From: Candidatus Aphodocola excrementigallinarum
GTDB taxonomy: Bacteria; Bacillota_I; Bacilli_A; RF39; UBA660
Direction: 5' to 3'
Length of the DNA stretch: 38,432 nt
NCBI GenBank assembly: GCA_018714855.1
Contig: DVMT01000028.1
Span: 1-38,432, forward strand
The notes beneath the pieces were generated by a model. That model saw nothing but the letters and a program-made list of their open reading frames with translations. It was not told where the DNA came from and made no database searches. Each line of letters starts with the position of its first letter. Positions within the stretch are counted from its first letter, which is position 1. A program made the position numbers and the translations under genes. Positions 8,146-17,081 of the stretch are shown here, piece by piece.

Positions 8146-9504
8146 TTAAGCTGGTACTAACAATTTTTGCCCTATTTGAAGGGTATTAGATGAAAGGTTA
8201 TTTAACTTTTTAATTTCATCAACGGTAGTGTTATAGTTGTTTGCAATAAGCCATAAGCTATCTCCTTTTTTAACCGTATACGTAGTATATTTGCTTGTTG
8301 TTGGTATGATTAATGTTTGCCCTATTTGAAGGGTGTTAGAAGATAAGTTATTGGCACTTTTTATTGCGTCTACCGTTGTGTCATAGGTGTTTGCAAGCTT
8401 CCATAAACTGTCTCCTTTTTTAACCGTGTAAGTAATTTGGTTAGCACCAGATGTTGTATTATTTCCAGGAAGTATTAACACTTGTCCGATGGATAATAAA
8501 TTAGATGATAAGTTATTTAAACGTTTTAACTCATTAACGGTAGTGTTATAATTGTTTGCAATAAGCCACAAACTATCTCCTTTTTTTACTACGTATGTGT
8601 TTTTGTTTTCGTTTGCATTTTGATCACTACTAGTTGGTAATTTTAGTACTTGCCCAATTGATAAAAGATTGGAAGACAAATTGTTAATTCTTTTTAGTTC
8701 ATCAACGGTAGTATTATATTTATTTGCAATAAGCCATAGGCTATCACCACTTTTAACCGTATAAGTATTTTGATTATCTTCATTATTATTTTCACTGTTA
8801 CTAGTTGGTAATTTTAAAAGTTGTCCTATTTGAAGGGTGTTAGATGATAAATTGTTTAACGATTTTAAATTACTTACAGTGGTGTTATACTTACTTGCAA
8901 TAGACCAAAGACTATCTCCAGACTTAACGATGTAATATCCTTCTAAGTTTTCTGGAAGATAAGTTATGTTAGCATACTCTGCGATAGCTTTTACCACTGC
9001 TTCTGCAAGAACGTTTTTGTTTTCCTTTAAAAAGTTAGCATCATCACTATTAGATATATTTCCATAATCGATTACGATTGTTTGATTGTTTTTAGTATTT
9101 CTAATTAAATAATCATCATCAAGAGCGGTATCTTCTTCGTTTCTTAACTGGTAATATTTAAGAACAGTTGCTCCTACGCTTTCTAAGTCTTCAGCTATTT
9201 CAGATGCTAACCTACTATTATTTCTAAGTGCGTACATTATCTCTATTCCAGCATCACCAGTATTTCTTAACCTATTTGAAATTACTATTATGTTATTTCC
9301 ATTTCCATATCTTTCTTTTATTATGTTTACTTTTTCTTCATCAGTTAAACTATTATTTTCACTTCTTACTAAAAAACTTTCTATTCCAAGATTATTTAAT
9401 CTATCATTTATGTATTTTGCTATATCAAAAGTATAGTCATTTTCCGTTATTCCGTTAGAAGAAAAATTATTATTTGATGCATCAACTGCAACTTTATATG
9501 CCAT
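8146..9504 (-). CDS. Degenerate Amidase_3 domain with five LysM repeats (predicted pseudoenzyme)
   Basis: A 452-residue paralogue of the 6003 amidase with the same plan: Amidase_3-like domain (1-180) then five LysM modules. The fold phrases remain (VAVDAS, IIVISNRL, YALRNNSRLA, AEAVVKAIAEY), but the active site is gone. The first zinc His becomes N11 (VDASNNN for VDAGHGG), the second becomes R78 (SNRL for SNHL), and the catalytic Glu becomes D146 (IDYG for VEYA); only E21 remains. The reading frame is intact, so this is a maintained protein rather than a pseudogene. It probably binds wall through LysM as a decoy, regulator or structural protein. No signal peptide. Ribosome site AAAGGA before the ATG. 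Confidence 0.85.
   Translation of the reverse strand: MAYKVAVDASNNNFSSNGITENDYTFDIAKYINDRLNNLGIESFLVRSENNSLTDEEKVNIIKERYGNGNNIIVISNRLRNTGDAGIEIMYALRNNSRLASEIAEDLESVGATVLKYYQLRNEEDTALDDDYLIRNTKNNQTIVIDYGNISNSDDANFLKENKNVLAEAVVKAIAEYANITYLPENLEGYYIVKSGDSLWSIASKYNTTVSNLKSLNNLSSNTLQIGQLLKLPTSNSENNNEDNQNTYTVKSGDSLWLIANKYNTTVDELKRINNLSSNLLSIGQVLKLPTSSDQNANENKNTYVVKKGDSLWLIANNYNTTVNELKRLNNLSSNLLSIGQVLILPGNNTTSGANQITYTVKKGDSLWKLANTYDTTVDAIKSANNLSSNTLQIGQTLIIPTTSKYTTYTVKKGDSLWLIANNYNTTVDEIKKLNNLSSNTLQIGQKLLVPA
8159..8940 (-). repeat. Five near-identical LysM coding repeats
   Basis: The five LysM units of the pseudo-amidase recur at about 150-nt intervals with strongly conserved DNA, such as GCCCTATTTGAAGGGT (complement strand of the IGQ end) and CTATCTCCTTTTTTAACCGT. 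They are far more alike than the units in the 6003 amidase, pointing to recent duplication or gene conversion. Confidence 0.7.
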
Positions 9505-9585
9505 AAAATCAGTCCTTTCTTAAAATAATTTTATGTAAATATTTATGAAATAAAACAAATATACATTAGTAAGGAGGTTAAAATT

Positions 9586-10281
9586 ATGTTAGCAATTGTG
9601 GCATCAGATAGGTGTTATATAAATGAATTGTTGGAAAAGCTTACTTTTTCTAAGGAGTTAAGTCCTAATAAAACGGAACTTTATAAATGTAATTATAAGG
9701 ATCATGAGTTTTTATTGTTGGTAACCGGTTATGGGAAGGTAAACATAGGAAGTTCTTTAAGATACATATGTGAAAAGTATAAAGTAAAAGCGGTACTTAC
9801 CATCGGTACTTGTGGTAGCGTAAGTGATACAAATGATATTTTTACCGCCATAATACCACATTCTTCCTTAGAGTTTGACGTTGATTTTATGCCAAATGGA
9901 TACTTGCAAGGCGTTATTCCAAAACTAAGTAAGGGTATTTATAAAACGGATGAAGATTTAAATGATTGCCTAAAAAGAGCATCAAATACTTCTGGCGTTA
10001 GCTATTCAAATGATTTAATAGCAACTTCTGATATGTTTGTTTCAAATTATAGTTTAGCAAACAGTATAAGAAGAGAGTATAATGCATCAGCGGTTGATTG
10101 TGAGTGCGGCAGCGTAGGTGAATTTTGTTTTGTAAATAACATTTCTTATGCTTGTATTAAAGTGGTTTCTAATTTTTCAAATAATAACGGGATAAAGCAG
10201 TTTAATTTATATGATGATGAATCATCTAAAATATCGCAAAGGATTACTTATAAATTCTTAAAAGAGTTTTATGAAGCATAA
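9586..10281 (+). CDS. Nucleoside phosphorylase/nucleosidase family protein (MTA/SAH nucleosidase-like)
   Basis: A 231-residue protein with the PNP_UDP_1 (MTAN-like) fold: VTGYGKVN at about 47, TIGTCGSVS at about 72, ATSDMFVSN at about 146, and the C-terminal substrate segment VDCECGSVGEF with the conserved Glu at 173. Two residues that are catalytic in E. coli MTA/SAH nucleosidase are not kept: the N-terminal Glu position is Tyr11 and the Asp of the ISD motif is N196 (VVSNFSN). The fold is clear but the substrate is uncertain, and it may be a divergent purine nucleoside enzyme. Ribosome site AAGGAGG. It stands alone, followed 37 nt later by the tspO-like gene. Confidence 0.75.
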   Translation: MLAIVASDRCYINELLEKLTFSKELSPNKTELYKCNYKDHEFLLLVTGYGKVNIGSSLRYICEKYKVKAVLTIGTCGSVSDTNDIFTAIIPHSSLEFDVDFMPNGYLQGVIPKLSKGIYKTDEDLNDCLKRASNTSGVSYSNDLIATSDMFVSNYSLANSIRREYNASAVDCECGSVGEFCFVNNISYACIKVVSNFSNNNGIKQFNLYDDESSKISQRITYKFLKEFYEA

Positions 10282-10318
10282 ATTTTAAAAAAACAACTAG
10301 AATAATACTGGTGATAGC

Positions 10319-10786
10319 ATGAAAAAAATAAACTGGAAAAGATTAATAATCATTATTATAATTACTTTTATAGTTGGTTCGTTTTTTAGTTTCTTTACGA
10401 TGAATAACATGGATACTTTTAAGGAACTAAAAAAGCCGATAAACGTACCAGGAGTACTTTTTCCAGTAGTATGGAGCATACTTTACTTACTTATGAGTAT
10501 ATCTTGCTATATAATAACAACTAAGGATGATAAGAATAAGGATAACGCTATTATTTGGTACGGTATCCAGCTTGTTATTAACTCACTTTGGAGTTTGATA
10601 TTCTTTGGATTTAGTGCTTATTTATTTTCGTTTATCTGGATTATTCTTCTTTTGACAATAGTTATTATTATGATTGTAAAGTTTTATAAAATAGATAAAA
10701 TGGCATCTTATTTAAACATTCCTTATGTTTTGTGGATATTATTTGCAGGATTCCTAAATTTGGGTATTTACATTTTAAACAGGTAA
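10319..10786 (+). CDS. TspO/MBR family membrane protein
   Basis: A 155-residue membrane protein with five hydrophobic segments. It has the TspO phrases: VPGVLFPVVWSILYLLMSIS (family PGWVFGPVWTILYLLMGI), then QLVINSLWSLIFFG, and a last segment LWILFAGFLNLGI. TspO proteins bind porphyrins and related tetrapyrroles and affect stress responses; the tryptophan-rich pocket residues appear kept. The ATG follows GGTGAT. A terminator starts within the last codons. Confidence 0.9.
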   Translation: MKKINWKRLIIIIIITFIVGSFFSFFTMNNMDTFKELKKPINVPGVLFPVVWSILYLLMSISCYIITTKDDKNKDNAIIWYGIQLVINSLWSLIFFGFSAYLFSFIWIILLLTIVIIMIVKFYKIDKMASYLNIPYVLWILFAGFLNLGIYILNR

Positions 10787-10808
10787 AAATAAATTTTATC
10801 TGTTTTTT
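10778..10808 (+). terminator. Terminator overlapping the tspO stop codon
   Basis: AACAGGTAAAA / TTTTATCTGTT (one G-T pair), then TTTTT. The left arm contains the TAA stop. Confidence 0.75.
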
Positions 10809-10883
10809 TGTATTTTGTCTTGATTTTATCATATTCATATTATAGAATGATAAAGCACGCTAAAAAAGGAGGGTATAAAAATA

Positions 10884-11441
10884 ATGAGGAATAAAAATAA
10901 TGTTCAAGATAACAAAGATGATTTAAATGAAAAACTATCAGTTGCAGAACTTAGAATTTATGAGGGTTTTTATGATGGAAAAGACAGGTTTTTACCACTT
11001 ACAAAGATGATTGTTGTAAGAGATGATAATGATTGCAGAAACATAATAAGTGGAAGAGAATATAACGTATATCAAATGTTAGATGGTAAGTTTTATCCAT
11101 TTACAAATAATACTAGTTATGAAATGAAATTAGGAGATGTTTTCTGTTCTATTGAAAAAGATTTATCTTTAAAAGAAAACGTGTTTAATTATATGACCGA
11201 AAGTGATGATTTTTATTATTACAGACTTCCATATTTACAAGAAAGATTTGATTTGTATTCTAAATGTCAATCATCTTATGTTTCACAAAGATTAAGATAT
11301 TATCAAAGAAAAATATCTAGTGATCTTTTAAAAAGAGAAAAGGTAGATTTATTATTAGATGAGCATGTGAAATTACTAAAAGAATATGATAATAATAACA
11401 AATCTAAAGTACTTAAAATGAACGCCAAGAAAAGAAGTTAG
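10884..11441 (+). CDS. Hypothetical protein, soluble, 185 residues
   Basis: Not recognised. The protein is mainly polar with a central mixed alpha/beta part (FLPLTKMIVVRDDNDCRNIISGREYNVYQML) and a C-terminal helical region rich in Tyr, Arg and Lys ending in KMNAKKRS. There is no signal peptide or membrane segment. The ribosome site AAGGAGG is strong. It stands alone between two terminators. The C-terminal 60 residues look like a charged helix that could bind nucleic acid or a partner protein, but this is a guess from composition. Confidence 0.65.
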   Translation: MRNKNNVQDNKDDLNEKLSVAELRIYEGFYDGKDRFLPLTKMIVVRDDNDCRNIISGREYNVYQMLDGKFYPFTNNTSYEMKLGDVFCSIEKDLSLKENVFNYMTESDDFYYYRLPYLQERFDLYSKCQSSYVSQRLRYYQRKISSDLLKREKVDLLLDEHVKLLKEYDNNNKSKVLKMNAKKRS

Positions 11442-11460
11442 GTATGGTGTTCATTTTATT
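11415..11460 (+). terminator. Terminator spanning the end of the 10884 gene
   Basis: AAAATGAACGCCA and TGGTGTTCATTTT form a 13-bp stem (one G-T pair) with the last four codons and the stop in the loop; TATTTTATT follows. Confidence 0.7.
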
Positions 11461-11544
11461 TTATTAAAAATAATTAATATTTTAAAAAAAATAGTGAAAA
11501 ATAAAGCTTTTTATTATATAATATAACATCAAGAAGGTGATATT

Positions 11545-12246
11545 ATGGCTTATATTGAATTTAAAAACGTAAATAAAGTATATCAAATGGGTGAAGTAAA
11601 AATAAAAGCACTTAATAAAACCTCTTTCGATATTGAAAAAGGAGAACTTGTTGTAATACTAGGTCCCTCAGGAGCGGGAAAGACAACTTGCTTAAACATA
11701 CTAGGTGGAATGGATACAGCAACTAGTGGAACGGTGTTAGTAGATGGAAAAGACATTACTAGCTACAGTGAAAAAGATTTAATAATGTATCGTAGAAATA
11801 ACATTGGCTTTGTTTTTCAATTTTACAATTTGGTACAAAATTTAACAGCTCTTGAAAATGTTGAATTAGCAGTACAATTATGTAAGGACCATTTGGATCC
11901 TAAGACAATTCTTAATAAGGTAGGATTAAAAAACAGAATTGATAATTTTCCTTCCCAATTATCAGGAGGAGAACAACAACGTGTTGCAATCGCTCGTGCA
12001 ATTGCTAAAAACCCTAAACTTCTTTTATGTGATGAACCAACTGGAGCACTTGATTATAAAACCGGTAAACAAATATTAAAATTACTTGAAGAAACATCAA
12101 GAAAAGAACATATGACCGTAATTATAATTACTCATAACGCTGCGATAGCACCTATGGCTGATAAGATTATAAAGTTTAAAAACGGTAGTGTAAGTGATGT
12201 TATAATAAATAAAAAACCAAAAAGCATAGATGAAATAGAGTGGTAA
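11545..12246 (+). CDS. ABC transporter ATP-binding protein (MacB/LolD type)
   Basis: A 233-residue ATPase partner of the FtsX-type permease that follows. Walker A GPSGAGKT at 40-47, signature LSGGEQQR at 139-146, Walker B LLLCDEP at 159-165, and the family-typical [23 protein letters not shown]-loop. Such ATPases power export or extraction of lipids, lipoproteins or antimicrobial peptides. Ribosome site AAGGTGAT. The stop codon lies 2 nt before the ATG of the permease gene, so the two form an operon. Confidence 0.93.
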   Translation: MAYIEFKNVNKVYQMGEVKIKALNKTSFDIEKGELVVILGPSGAGKTTCLNILGGMDTATSGTVLVDGKDITSYSEKDLIMYRRNNIGFVFQFYNLVQNLTALENVELAVQLCKDHLDPKTILNKVGLKNRIDNFPSQLSGGEQQRVAIARAIAKNPKLLLCDEPTGALDYKTGKQILKLLEETSRKEHMTVIIITHNAAIAPMADKIIKFKNGSVSDVIINKKPKSIDEIEW

Positions 12247-12248
12247 TT

Positions 12249-15200
12249 ATGAAAAATAGAATTAACACGACATGTTTTAGAGAGATAAAATCTTCTTTTA
12301 AAAGGTTTTTATCACTTCTTATAATGAGTATGCTTGGTGTTGGTGTTTTTGTTGGAATAAGTATGGCTGCACCTTGCATGATGAAATCGATAGATAAGTA
12401 TTATGATGATGCAAATTATTATGATATTAGACTTATTTCTACCCTTGGTTTTAGTGACGAATCACTAAGCGAAATAAAAGATTTAAAATCGGTTGATAAC
12501 GTTTTTGGTTCGAAGTCTAAGGACGTATTAATTAATACAAAAAAAAGTGAATCAGTTGTTAAGTTAATATCTTTAAATGATGAGGTTAATAAAGTAGAAA
12601 TAACAGATGGTAAGAAGCCTAAAGAAAATAATGAAATAGTAGTAGAAGAAGCTATGCTTGAGCGTAATGATTTAAAAATAGGGGATTATATTACTATAGA
12701 AAATGATGATAGTTTTAAAGAAACCAAGTTAAAGATCGTTGGAACTGTTAAAAGTCCTTTGTACATAAATAGTGCAAATTCATCATCTGATAGGGGAAAC
12801 ACCAACTTAGGAACTGGTAAAATAAATTATTATGCATATATTTTAGATGATAATTTTAACCTTGATTATTATACTGAGGCTTATGTTACCGTGAAGAATG
12901 CTAAAGATGAAATTACAAATTCTGATAGTTATAATGATCTTATTAATGATGCGTTAAAAGAAATTGAAAGTGTTAGAAAATCAGGACAAGATATTAGATA
13001 TGAAGAAATTTATGATGCTTTAAATAACGAGATTATAAAAAACGAAAATCAAGGATTAAATGAGTTAAATAACGCTAAACAAAAGTTAGATGGTGCAAAA
13101 CTACAGCTAGATAGTGGAAAACAAGAGTTAGATGCTACTAAAGCTTTACTCGATAATGCAAGTTATGAACTTTCTACTAATAAAGCATCACTTGATACTT
13201 TTAAGAAAGAGTTAGAAGGTTCTAATGAAGAGCTTATACAAGCTAAAAACCAAATAGATTCTGGTATAAATGAAATTAATGATAGGTTAGCACCTTATAA
13301 CATAACTTATGATGATTTATTATCACTTGATAATACTTTGTATAACGAAGATGTTACAAAACCAATCATAATTAGTTTAGTGCCAACAGATTTGGAAAAC
13401 TATGATGATGTTATAAATACCATAAATGAATTATACGCCTTAGGTTTTGATGATAAGATAATTGATTTTGTTAAAGGAAATATTACTAAAAATGAACTTA
13501 TAAATAGTATTCCATCTGATATAAATAATTATGATTTAATAGTTGGTTCTATAAATGCGTTAGCTAATTTAATGGAAAATAATTATTTTGAAGATCCTAA
13601 TAACATAGATATGATTATTAATTTAATTCCAACAAATACTCCTAATTATGAACAAATAGTTGGGGTGTTAAATCTTTATAAAGATAACATAAGTAATATA
13701 AATGATCTTATGGATGCTATAGAAAAAATAGAAAATGCTAAAAAAGAGTATGCCTCTGGTTTAGAATTATATAATAGCATGAAAAGTAAGTATGATAATG
13801 CTTATAGTCTATACATTAATTATTATAATGAGTATCAAAACGGACTTGCATCTTACAATAACGGGCTTTCAAGTTATAATAGTAATTTAAATTTATATAA
13901 TTCTAATTTGCAAGAGTATTATAACAGTAGAGCATTATTTGAAAGTGAAATTAGTGATGCTAAAAAAGAGCTAGAAAACATACCTGAATGTACTTGGTAC
14001 GTTTATGATAGGTTGGATGATAGTAATTATCAGGAGTTTATTAACGATGGTAATAGTGTTGCTAATTTATCAAAGGTATTCCCAACGATTTTCTTTGTTG
14101 TTGCTATTTTAATTAGTTTAATTTCTATGTCTAGAATGGTAGAAGATGATAGAGGGGAAATAGGAACGTTAAAATCATTGGGATTCAGTAATAGACACAT
14201 AAGAAAAAAATATATTTTATATGCTTTTCTAGCTTGCTTTTTAGGATGCATAATAGGATCAGTTCTTGGGTTCTTCTTACTTCCAAGATACATATGGAAC
14301 ATTTATAAAATTATATTTGATATACCAGTTTTTGCAATAGATTATGATTTAACTTATGTTATAATTGGATGTTTGATAGCAATAGTATGTATTTGTGGTA
14401 CTACGCTTCTAACGATAAGAAAGGTAGTAAAAGAAAAACCATCTGAACTAATGAGACCAAAAGCTCCTGCTAATGGAAAAAGAGTTCTTTTAGAAAAAAT
14501 TCCATTTATTTGGAAAAGACTAAAGTTTTCTAATAAAGTAATCGTAAGAAACATCTTTAGAGATAAAAAAAGAGTTATAATGACGATTGTTGGTATTTTG
14601 GGATGTACTGGATTAATTCTTGCAGGTTTTGGAATTAGAGATTCAATCGTTGATATTCCGACTTACCAGTATGAAAATGTATTTAATTTTGATAACATGG
14701 TTTATTTAAACGATAATGTAACTGATCAGAAAATAGATGAATTATTTAACGATAAACATATAAGAAGTACGTTAAATACAAACATAACAACAGGAACTTC
14801 AAATGGATATAGTATTAATGTTTTAACCGTTGAAAACGAAGATGGGTTAAATGGTATTCTTAGTTTGAATGATGTTAAAACCAAAGATAAAATTGATTTA
14901 GAGGATAATAAGGTAATAATATCAGATAAGTTAGCAGATTTAACTAATACTAAAGTAAATGATAAGATAACCTTTGAAGATGCAAATGGTATAAGCTATG
15001 AATTTACTGTATCTGGTATATGTGAAAATTATGTTGGGCACTATGTTTTCATGAATAAAACCACTTATGAGAACAACATTGGTAATTATAGTACGAACGT
15101 TGTGTTTGTTAAGGCATCTAACAGTAAATACGAAGATGAAATAGCAAAAAATCTATTGAATAATGATGATGTTATGACTGTTATTTCGACAGAAAGTACG

Positions 15201-15632
15201 ATAAGAACGGTTGATGATATGCTAAAGTCACTTGATAGTGTTGTTGTTCTTCTAATAGTTTTATCAGCTTGCTTATCATTTGTTGTACTATATAATTTAT
15301 CTTATATAAACATAAGTGAAAGAAAAAGAGAAATAGCAACTCTTAAGGTATTAGGATTTACTAATAAAGAAGTTGATAACTACATTAATAAAGAAACGAT
15401 TATATTAACCGTAATAGGTATAGCATTTGGACTATTATTTGGTGTTTTCTTAACTAACATAATAATTAATACGGTTGAAATAGAAATGGTAAGGTTCATT
15501 CGCCATATAAACGTTTTAAGCTTTATTGGTGCGGCGTTAATAACCATAGTATTTACTTTAATAGTAAACTTAATTACCCATTATTCACTAAAGAAAATAG
15601 ATATGATAGAATCACTAAAGAGTGTTGAATAA
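12249..15632 (+). CDS. Large FtsX/MacB-type ABC permease with extracellular coiled coil
   Basis: A permease of about 1,127 residues. An N-terminal membrane segment (FLSLLIMSMLGVGVFVGIS) is followed by a MacB-like periplasmic-core region. Then comes a long extracytoplasmic insert from about 265 to 580 with a heptad-like coiled coil (LNNAKQKLDGAKLQLDSGKQEL), Asn/Tyr-rich repeats, and two FtsX domains (near 610-720 and 1010-1120). The ORF track begins at a GTG (12240) inside the ATPase gene; the ATG at 12249 gives 2-nt spacing and a normal MKNRINTTCFREIKSSF start. Inferred role: export or release of envelope molecules. The substrate cannot be read from sequence. Confidence 0.88.
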   Translation: MKNRINTTCFREIKSSFKRFLSLLIMSMLGVGVFVGISMAAPCMMKSIDKYYDDANYYDIRLISTLGFSDESLSEIKDLKSVDNVFGSKSKDVLINTKKSESVVKLISLNDEVNKVEITDGKKPKENNEIVVEEAMLERNDLKIGDYITIENDDSFKETKLKIVGTVKSPLYINSANSSSDRGNTNLGTGKINYYAYILDDNFNLDYYTEAYVTVKNAKDEITNSDSYNDLINDALKEIESVRKSGQDIRYEEIYDALNNEIIKNENQGLNELNNAKQKLDGAKLQLDSGKQELDATKALLDNASYELSTNKASLDTFKKELEGSNEELIQAKNQIDSGINEINDRLAPYNITYDDLLSLDNTLYNEDVTKPIIISLVPTDLENYDDVINTINELYALGFDDKIIDFVKGNITKNELINSIPSDINNYDLIVGSINALANLMENNYFEDPNNIDMIINLIPTNTPNYEQIVGVLNLYKDNISNINDLMDAIEKIENAKKEYASGLELYNSMKSKYDNAYSLYINYYNEYQNGLASYNNGLSSYNSNLNLYNSNLQEYYNSRALFESEISDAKKELENIPECTWYVYDRLDDSNYQEFINDGNSVANLSKVFPTIFFVVAILISLISMSRMVEDDRGEIGTLKSLGFSNRHIRKKYILYAFLACFLGCIIGSVLGFFLLPRYIWNIYKIIFDIPVFAIDYDLTYVIIGCLIAIVCICGTTLLTIRKVVKEKPSELMRPKAPANGKRVLLEKIPFIWKRLKFSNKVIVRNIFRDKKRVIMTIVGILGCTGLILAGFGIRDSIVDIPTYQYENVFNFDNMVYLNDNVTDQKIDELFNDKHIRSTLNTNITTGTSNGYSINVLTVENEDGLNGILSLNDVKTKDKIDLEDNKVIISDKLADLTNTKVNDKITFEDANGISYEFTVSGICENYVGHYVFMNKTTYENNIGNYSTNVVFVKASNSKYEDEIAKNLLNNDDVMTVISTESTIRTVDDMLKSLDSVVVLLIVLSACLSFVVLYNLSYINISERKREIATLKVLGFTNKEVDNYINKETIILTVIGIAFGLLFGVFLTNIIINTVEIEMVRFIRHINVLSFIGAALITIVFTLIVNLITHYSLKKIDMIESLKSVE

Positions 15633-15633
15633 T

Positions 15634-15670
15634 AAAAAATAGTACTTAATTTTTAAAGTACTATTTTTTT
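15634..15670. terminator. Bidirectional terminator between permease and kinase-like genes
   Basis: AAAAATAGTACTT / AAGTACTATTTTT with A- and T-runs on either side; it serves both converging genes. Confidence 0.85.
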
Positions 15671-16443
15671 AGTTTATAAATGGGACAGCATGGATATGTC
15701 ATGTCATCATTTTCTTTTATTGCTTTACTAGCATCGCTTAAATAAATTATATCTTTATCGCAATACTCTGATAGTTTTTTAGCAAATGTTTTTACATAGT
15801 TTTTTAAATCTTTAAATTCACCAGTTTCAATGGAATTGTACATTTCACTAAGTTCTTTATCTTGTAATACAAACTTTTTAAAATATAACTCGGTAATGAA
15901 TCTTGCTACTTCTTCATTAAAGTAAGAAATGTTATGATTAAATATTTTATTTTCATCCTTATCACTAAAACTGTAATGAATTGTATCTATTGCTCCAAAT
16001 TTTACACCATCAAACATGAAGTTTGATAACATATCATATCCTAAAATATGTTGTTTGCTAATTTCTTTAGTGTCTTCTGTAAAATCATCGATGGCTTTTA
16101 AAAGTAATGATAACGTTACCGAAAGAGGATCTATGTAATTTACTACGTAACCATTACATTTTCTCATTATAGCGCATCTTAAATCATTATCAACGTACAT
16201 TACACTTTTTGTGAAATAATAACTTTTAACATCAACATCGCTAAACCTTAATAAATCTTCTTCTTTATAGATCATTTCTTCGGGTGATTTAAAGTATAGC
16301 AGTGATTCGTCCATTAAGTCTTTTAGTATAAAACCATTACGTAAATCATATATGATGCTTTCCGATGATGCTTCTCCTATTCGTTTTGCTTTTCTTAATA
16401 AGTTATTAAATTCATTTTTACTTAATCTTGTTATTTTATCCAT
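15661..16443 (-). CDS. Hypothetical protein with kinase-like active-site pattern
   Basis: A 260-residue soluble protein, not recognised as a named family. Its middle resembles a protein-kinase-like fold: an N-lobe-like stretch ending in CAIMRKCNGYVV (hinge-like), then QHILGYDMLSNFMFDGVKFGAIDTI, which fits the pattern D-x3-N ... I-D of catalytic loop and metal-binding segment (D137, N141, D153). The usual N-lobe Lys is not obvious. This could be a degenerate kinase or a small-molecule kinase; assignment is by pattern only. It is transcribed alone from a good promoter (16468-16495). Confidence 0.55.
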   Translation of the reverse strand: MDKITRLSKNEFNNLLRKAKRIGEASSESIIYDLRNGFILKDLMDESLLYFKSPEEMIYKEEDLLRFSDVDVKSYYFTKSVMYVDNDLRCAIMRKCNGYVVNYIDPLSVTLSLLLKAIDDFTEDTKEISKQHILGYDMLSNFMFDGVKFGAIDTIHYSFSDKDENKIFNHNISYFNEEVARFITELYFKKFVLQDKELSEMYNSIETGEFKDLKNYVKTFAKKLSEYCDKDIIYLSDASKAIKENDDMTYPCCPIYKLKK

Positions 16444-16467
16444 GATATTCCCCTTTTGTGATGATAT

Positions 16468-16495
16468 ATTATAGCACTAATAATGTATTAGTCAA
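16468..16495 (-). promoter_or_regulatory. Promoter of the kinase-like gene, with dyad in the spacer
   Basis: On the minus strand TTGACT, a 16-nt spacer and TATAAT. The dyad ACTAATA-ATG-TATTAGT (16476-16492) fills the spacer and touches the -35, so a regulator may bind here. Confidence 0.65.
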
Positions 16496-16571
16496 CATTA
16501 AAAATGATTATGTAATAGTTAATATATAAATGCAAAACATATATAATTTTATGATAATCGATAAAAATATA

Positions 16572-16600
16572 TTGACAAATGATAATATAAATCATATAAT
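16572..16600 (+). promoter_or_regulatory. Consensus promoter of the DUF2975 operon
   Basis: TTGACA, exactly 17 nt, TATAAT. The predicted start near 16607 falls at the ribosome site itself, leaving a 5' UTR of about a dozen bases. Confidence 0.85.
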
Positions 16601-16619
16601 TTACTTGAGGTGAGGAAAT

Positions 16620-17072
16620 TTGAAGAAAAGTGTTATTGCAAAAGTAATATCAATTATATTAATAATTATTTTAATACTTGGTGTTATAGGATTGGTATTT
16701 TTACCAGATTTATATGATCTATTTAAGGATGCTAGTATAAAAGCATTTGATGCTCATAGTATATGGTATCGGTTAGCGTTTTACTTGTGTTACGTAATTT
16801 GTTTGTTCATCGTTTATAAACTAATTGGACTATTTAACGTTATTTATAAAAAAAGTCCGTTTAGAAAGGAAATAGAAATGTCTTTAAAAGTAATGGCGGT
16901 TATGTTTATGATTTTATTTTTGATAGTTATTATAAAATCATTTTTCATTCCAACTCTACTTTCGTTTGTGGTAGCGGTTTTATGCTTTTTAATATCTCTT
17001 AGTTTTTATTTGTTAGCGGAGGTTATAAAAGCTGCTATTTGTTATAAAAACGAAGTGGACTTAACGGTGTAG
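16620..17072 (+). CDS. DUF2975 family membrane protein
   Basis: A 150-residue protein with four hydrophobic segments matching the DUF2975 plan: an N-terminal anchor, WYRLAFYLCYVICLFIVYKL, a SPFRKE-type loop between helices 2 and 3 (KKSPFRKEIEMSLKVMAV), and the final LLAEVIKAAI helix. DUF2975 genes are typically followed, as here, by a small HTH regulator of the YozG type, and the pair is thought to act together. The start is a TTG preceded by GAGGTGAGG. First gene of a tight four-gene operon. Confidence 0.8.
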   Translation: MKKSVIAKVISIILIIILILGVIGLVFLPDLYDLFKDASIKAFDAHSIWYRLAFYLCYVICLFIVYKLIGLFNVIYKKSPFRKEIEMSLKVMAVMFMILFLIVIIKSFFIPTLLSFVVAVLCFLISLSFYLLAEVIKAAICYKNEVDLTV

Positions 17073-17081
17073 GTGATGGGT

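Noticed and set aside
8159-8940. Regular about 150-bp repeats as a possible CRISPR or tandem array
   Set aside because: They are in-frame LysM coding modules with no spacer-repeat pattern. No CRISPR array was seen anywhere in the window.
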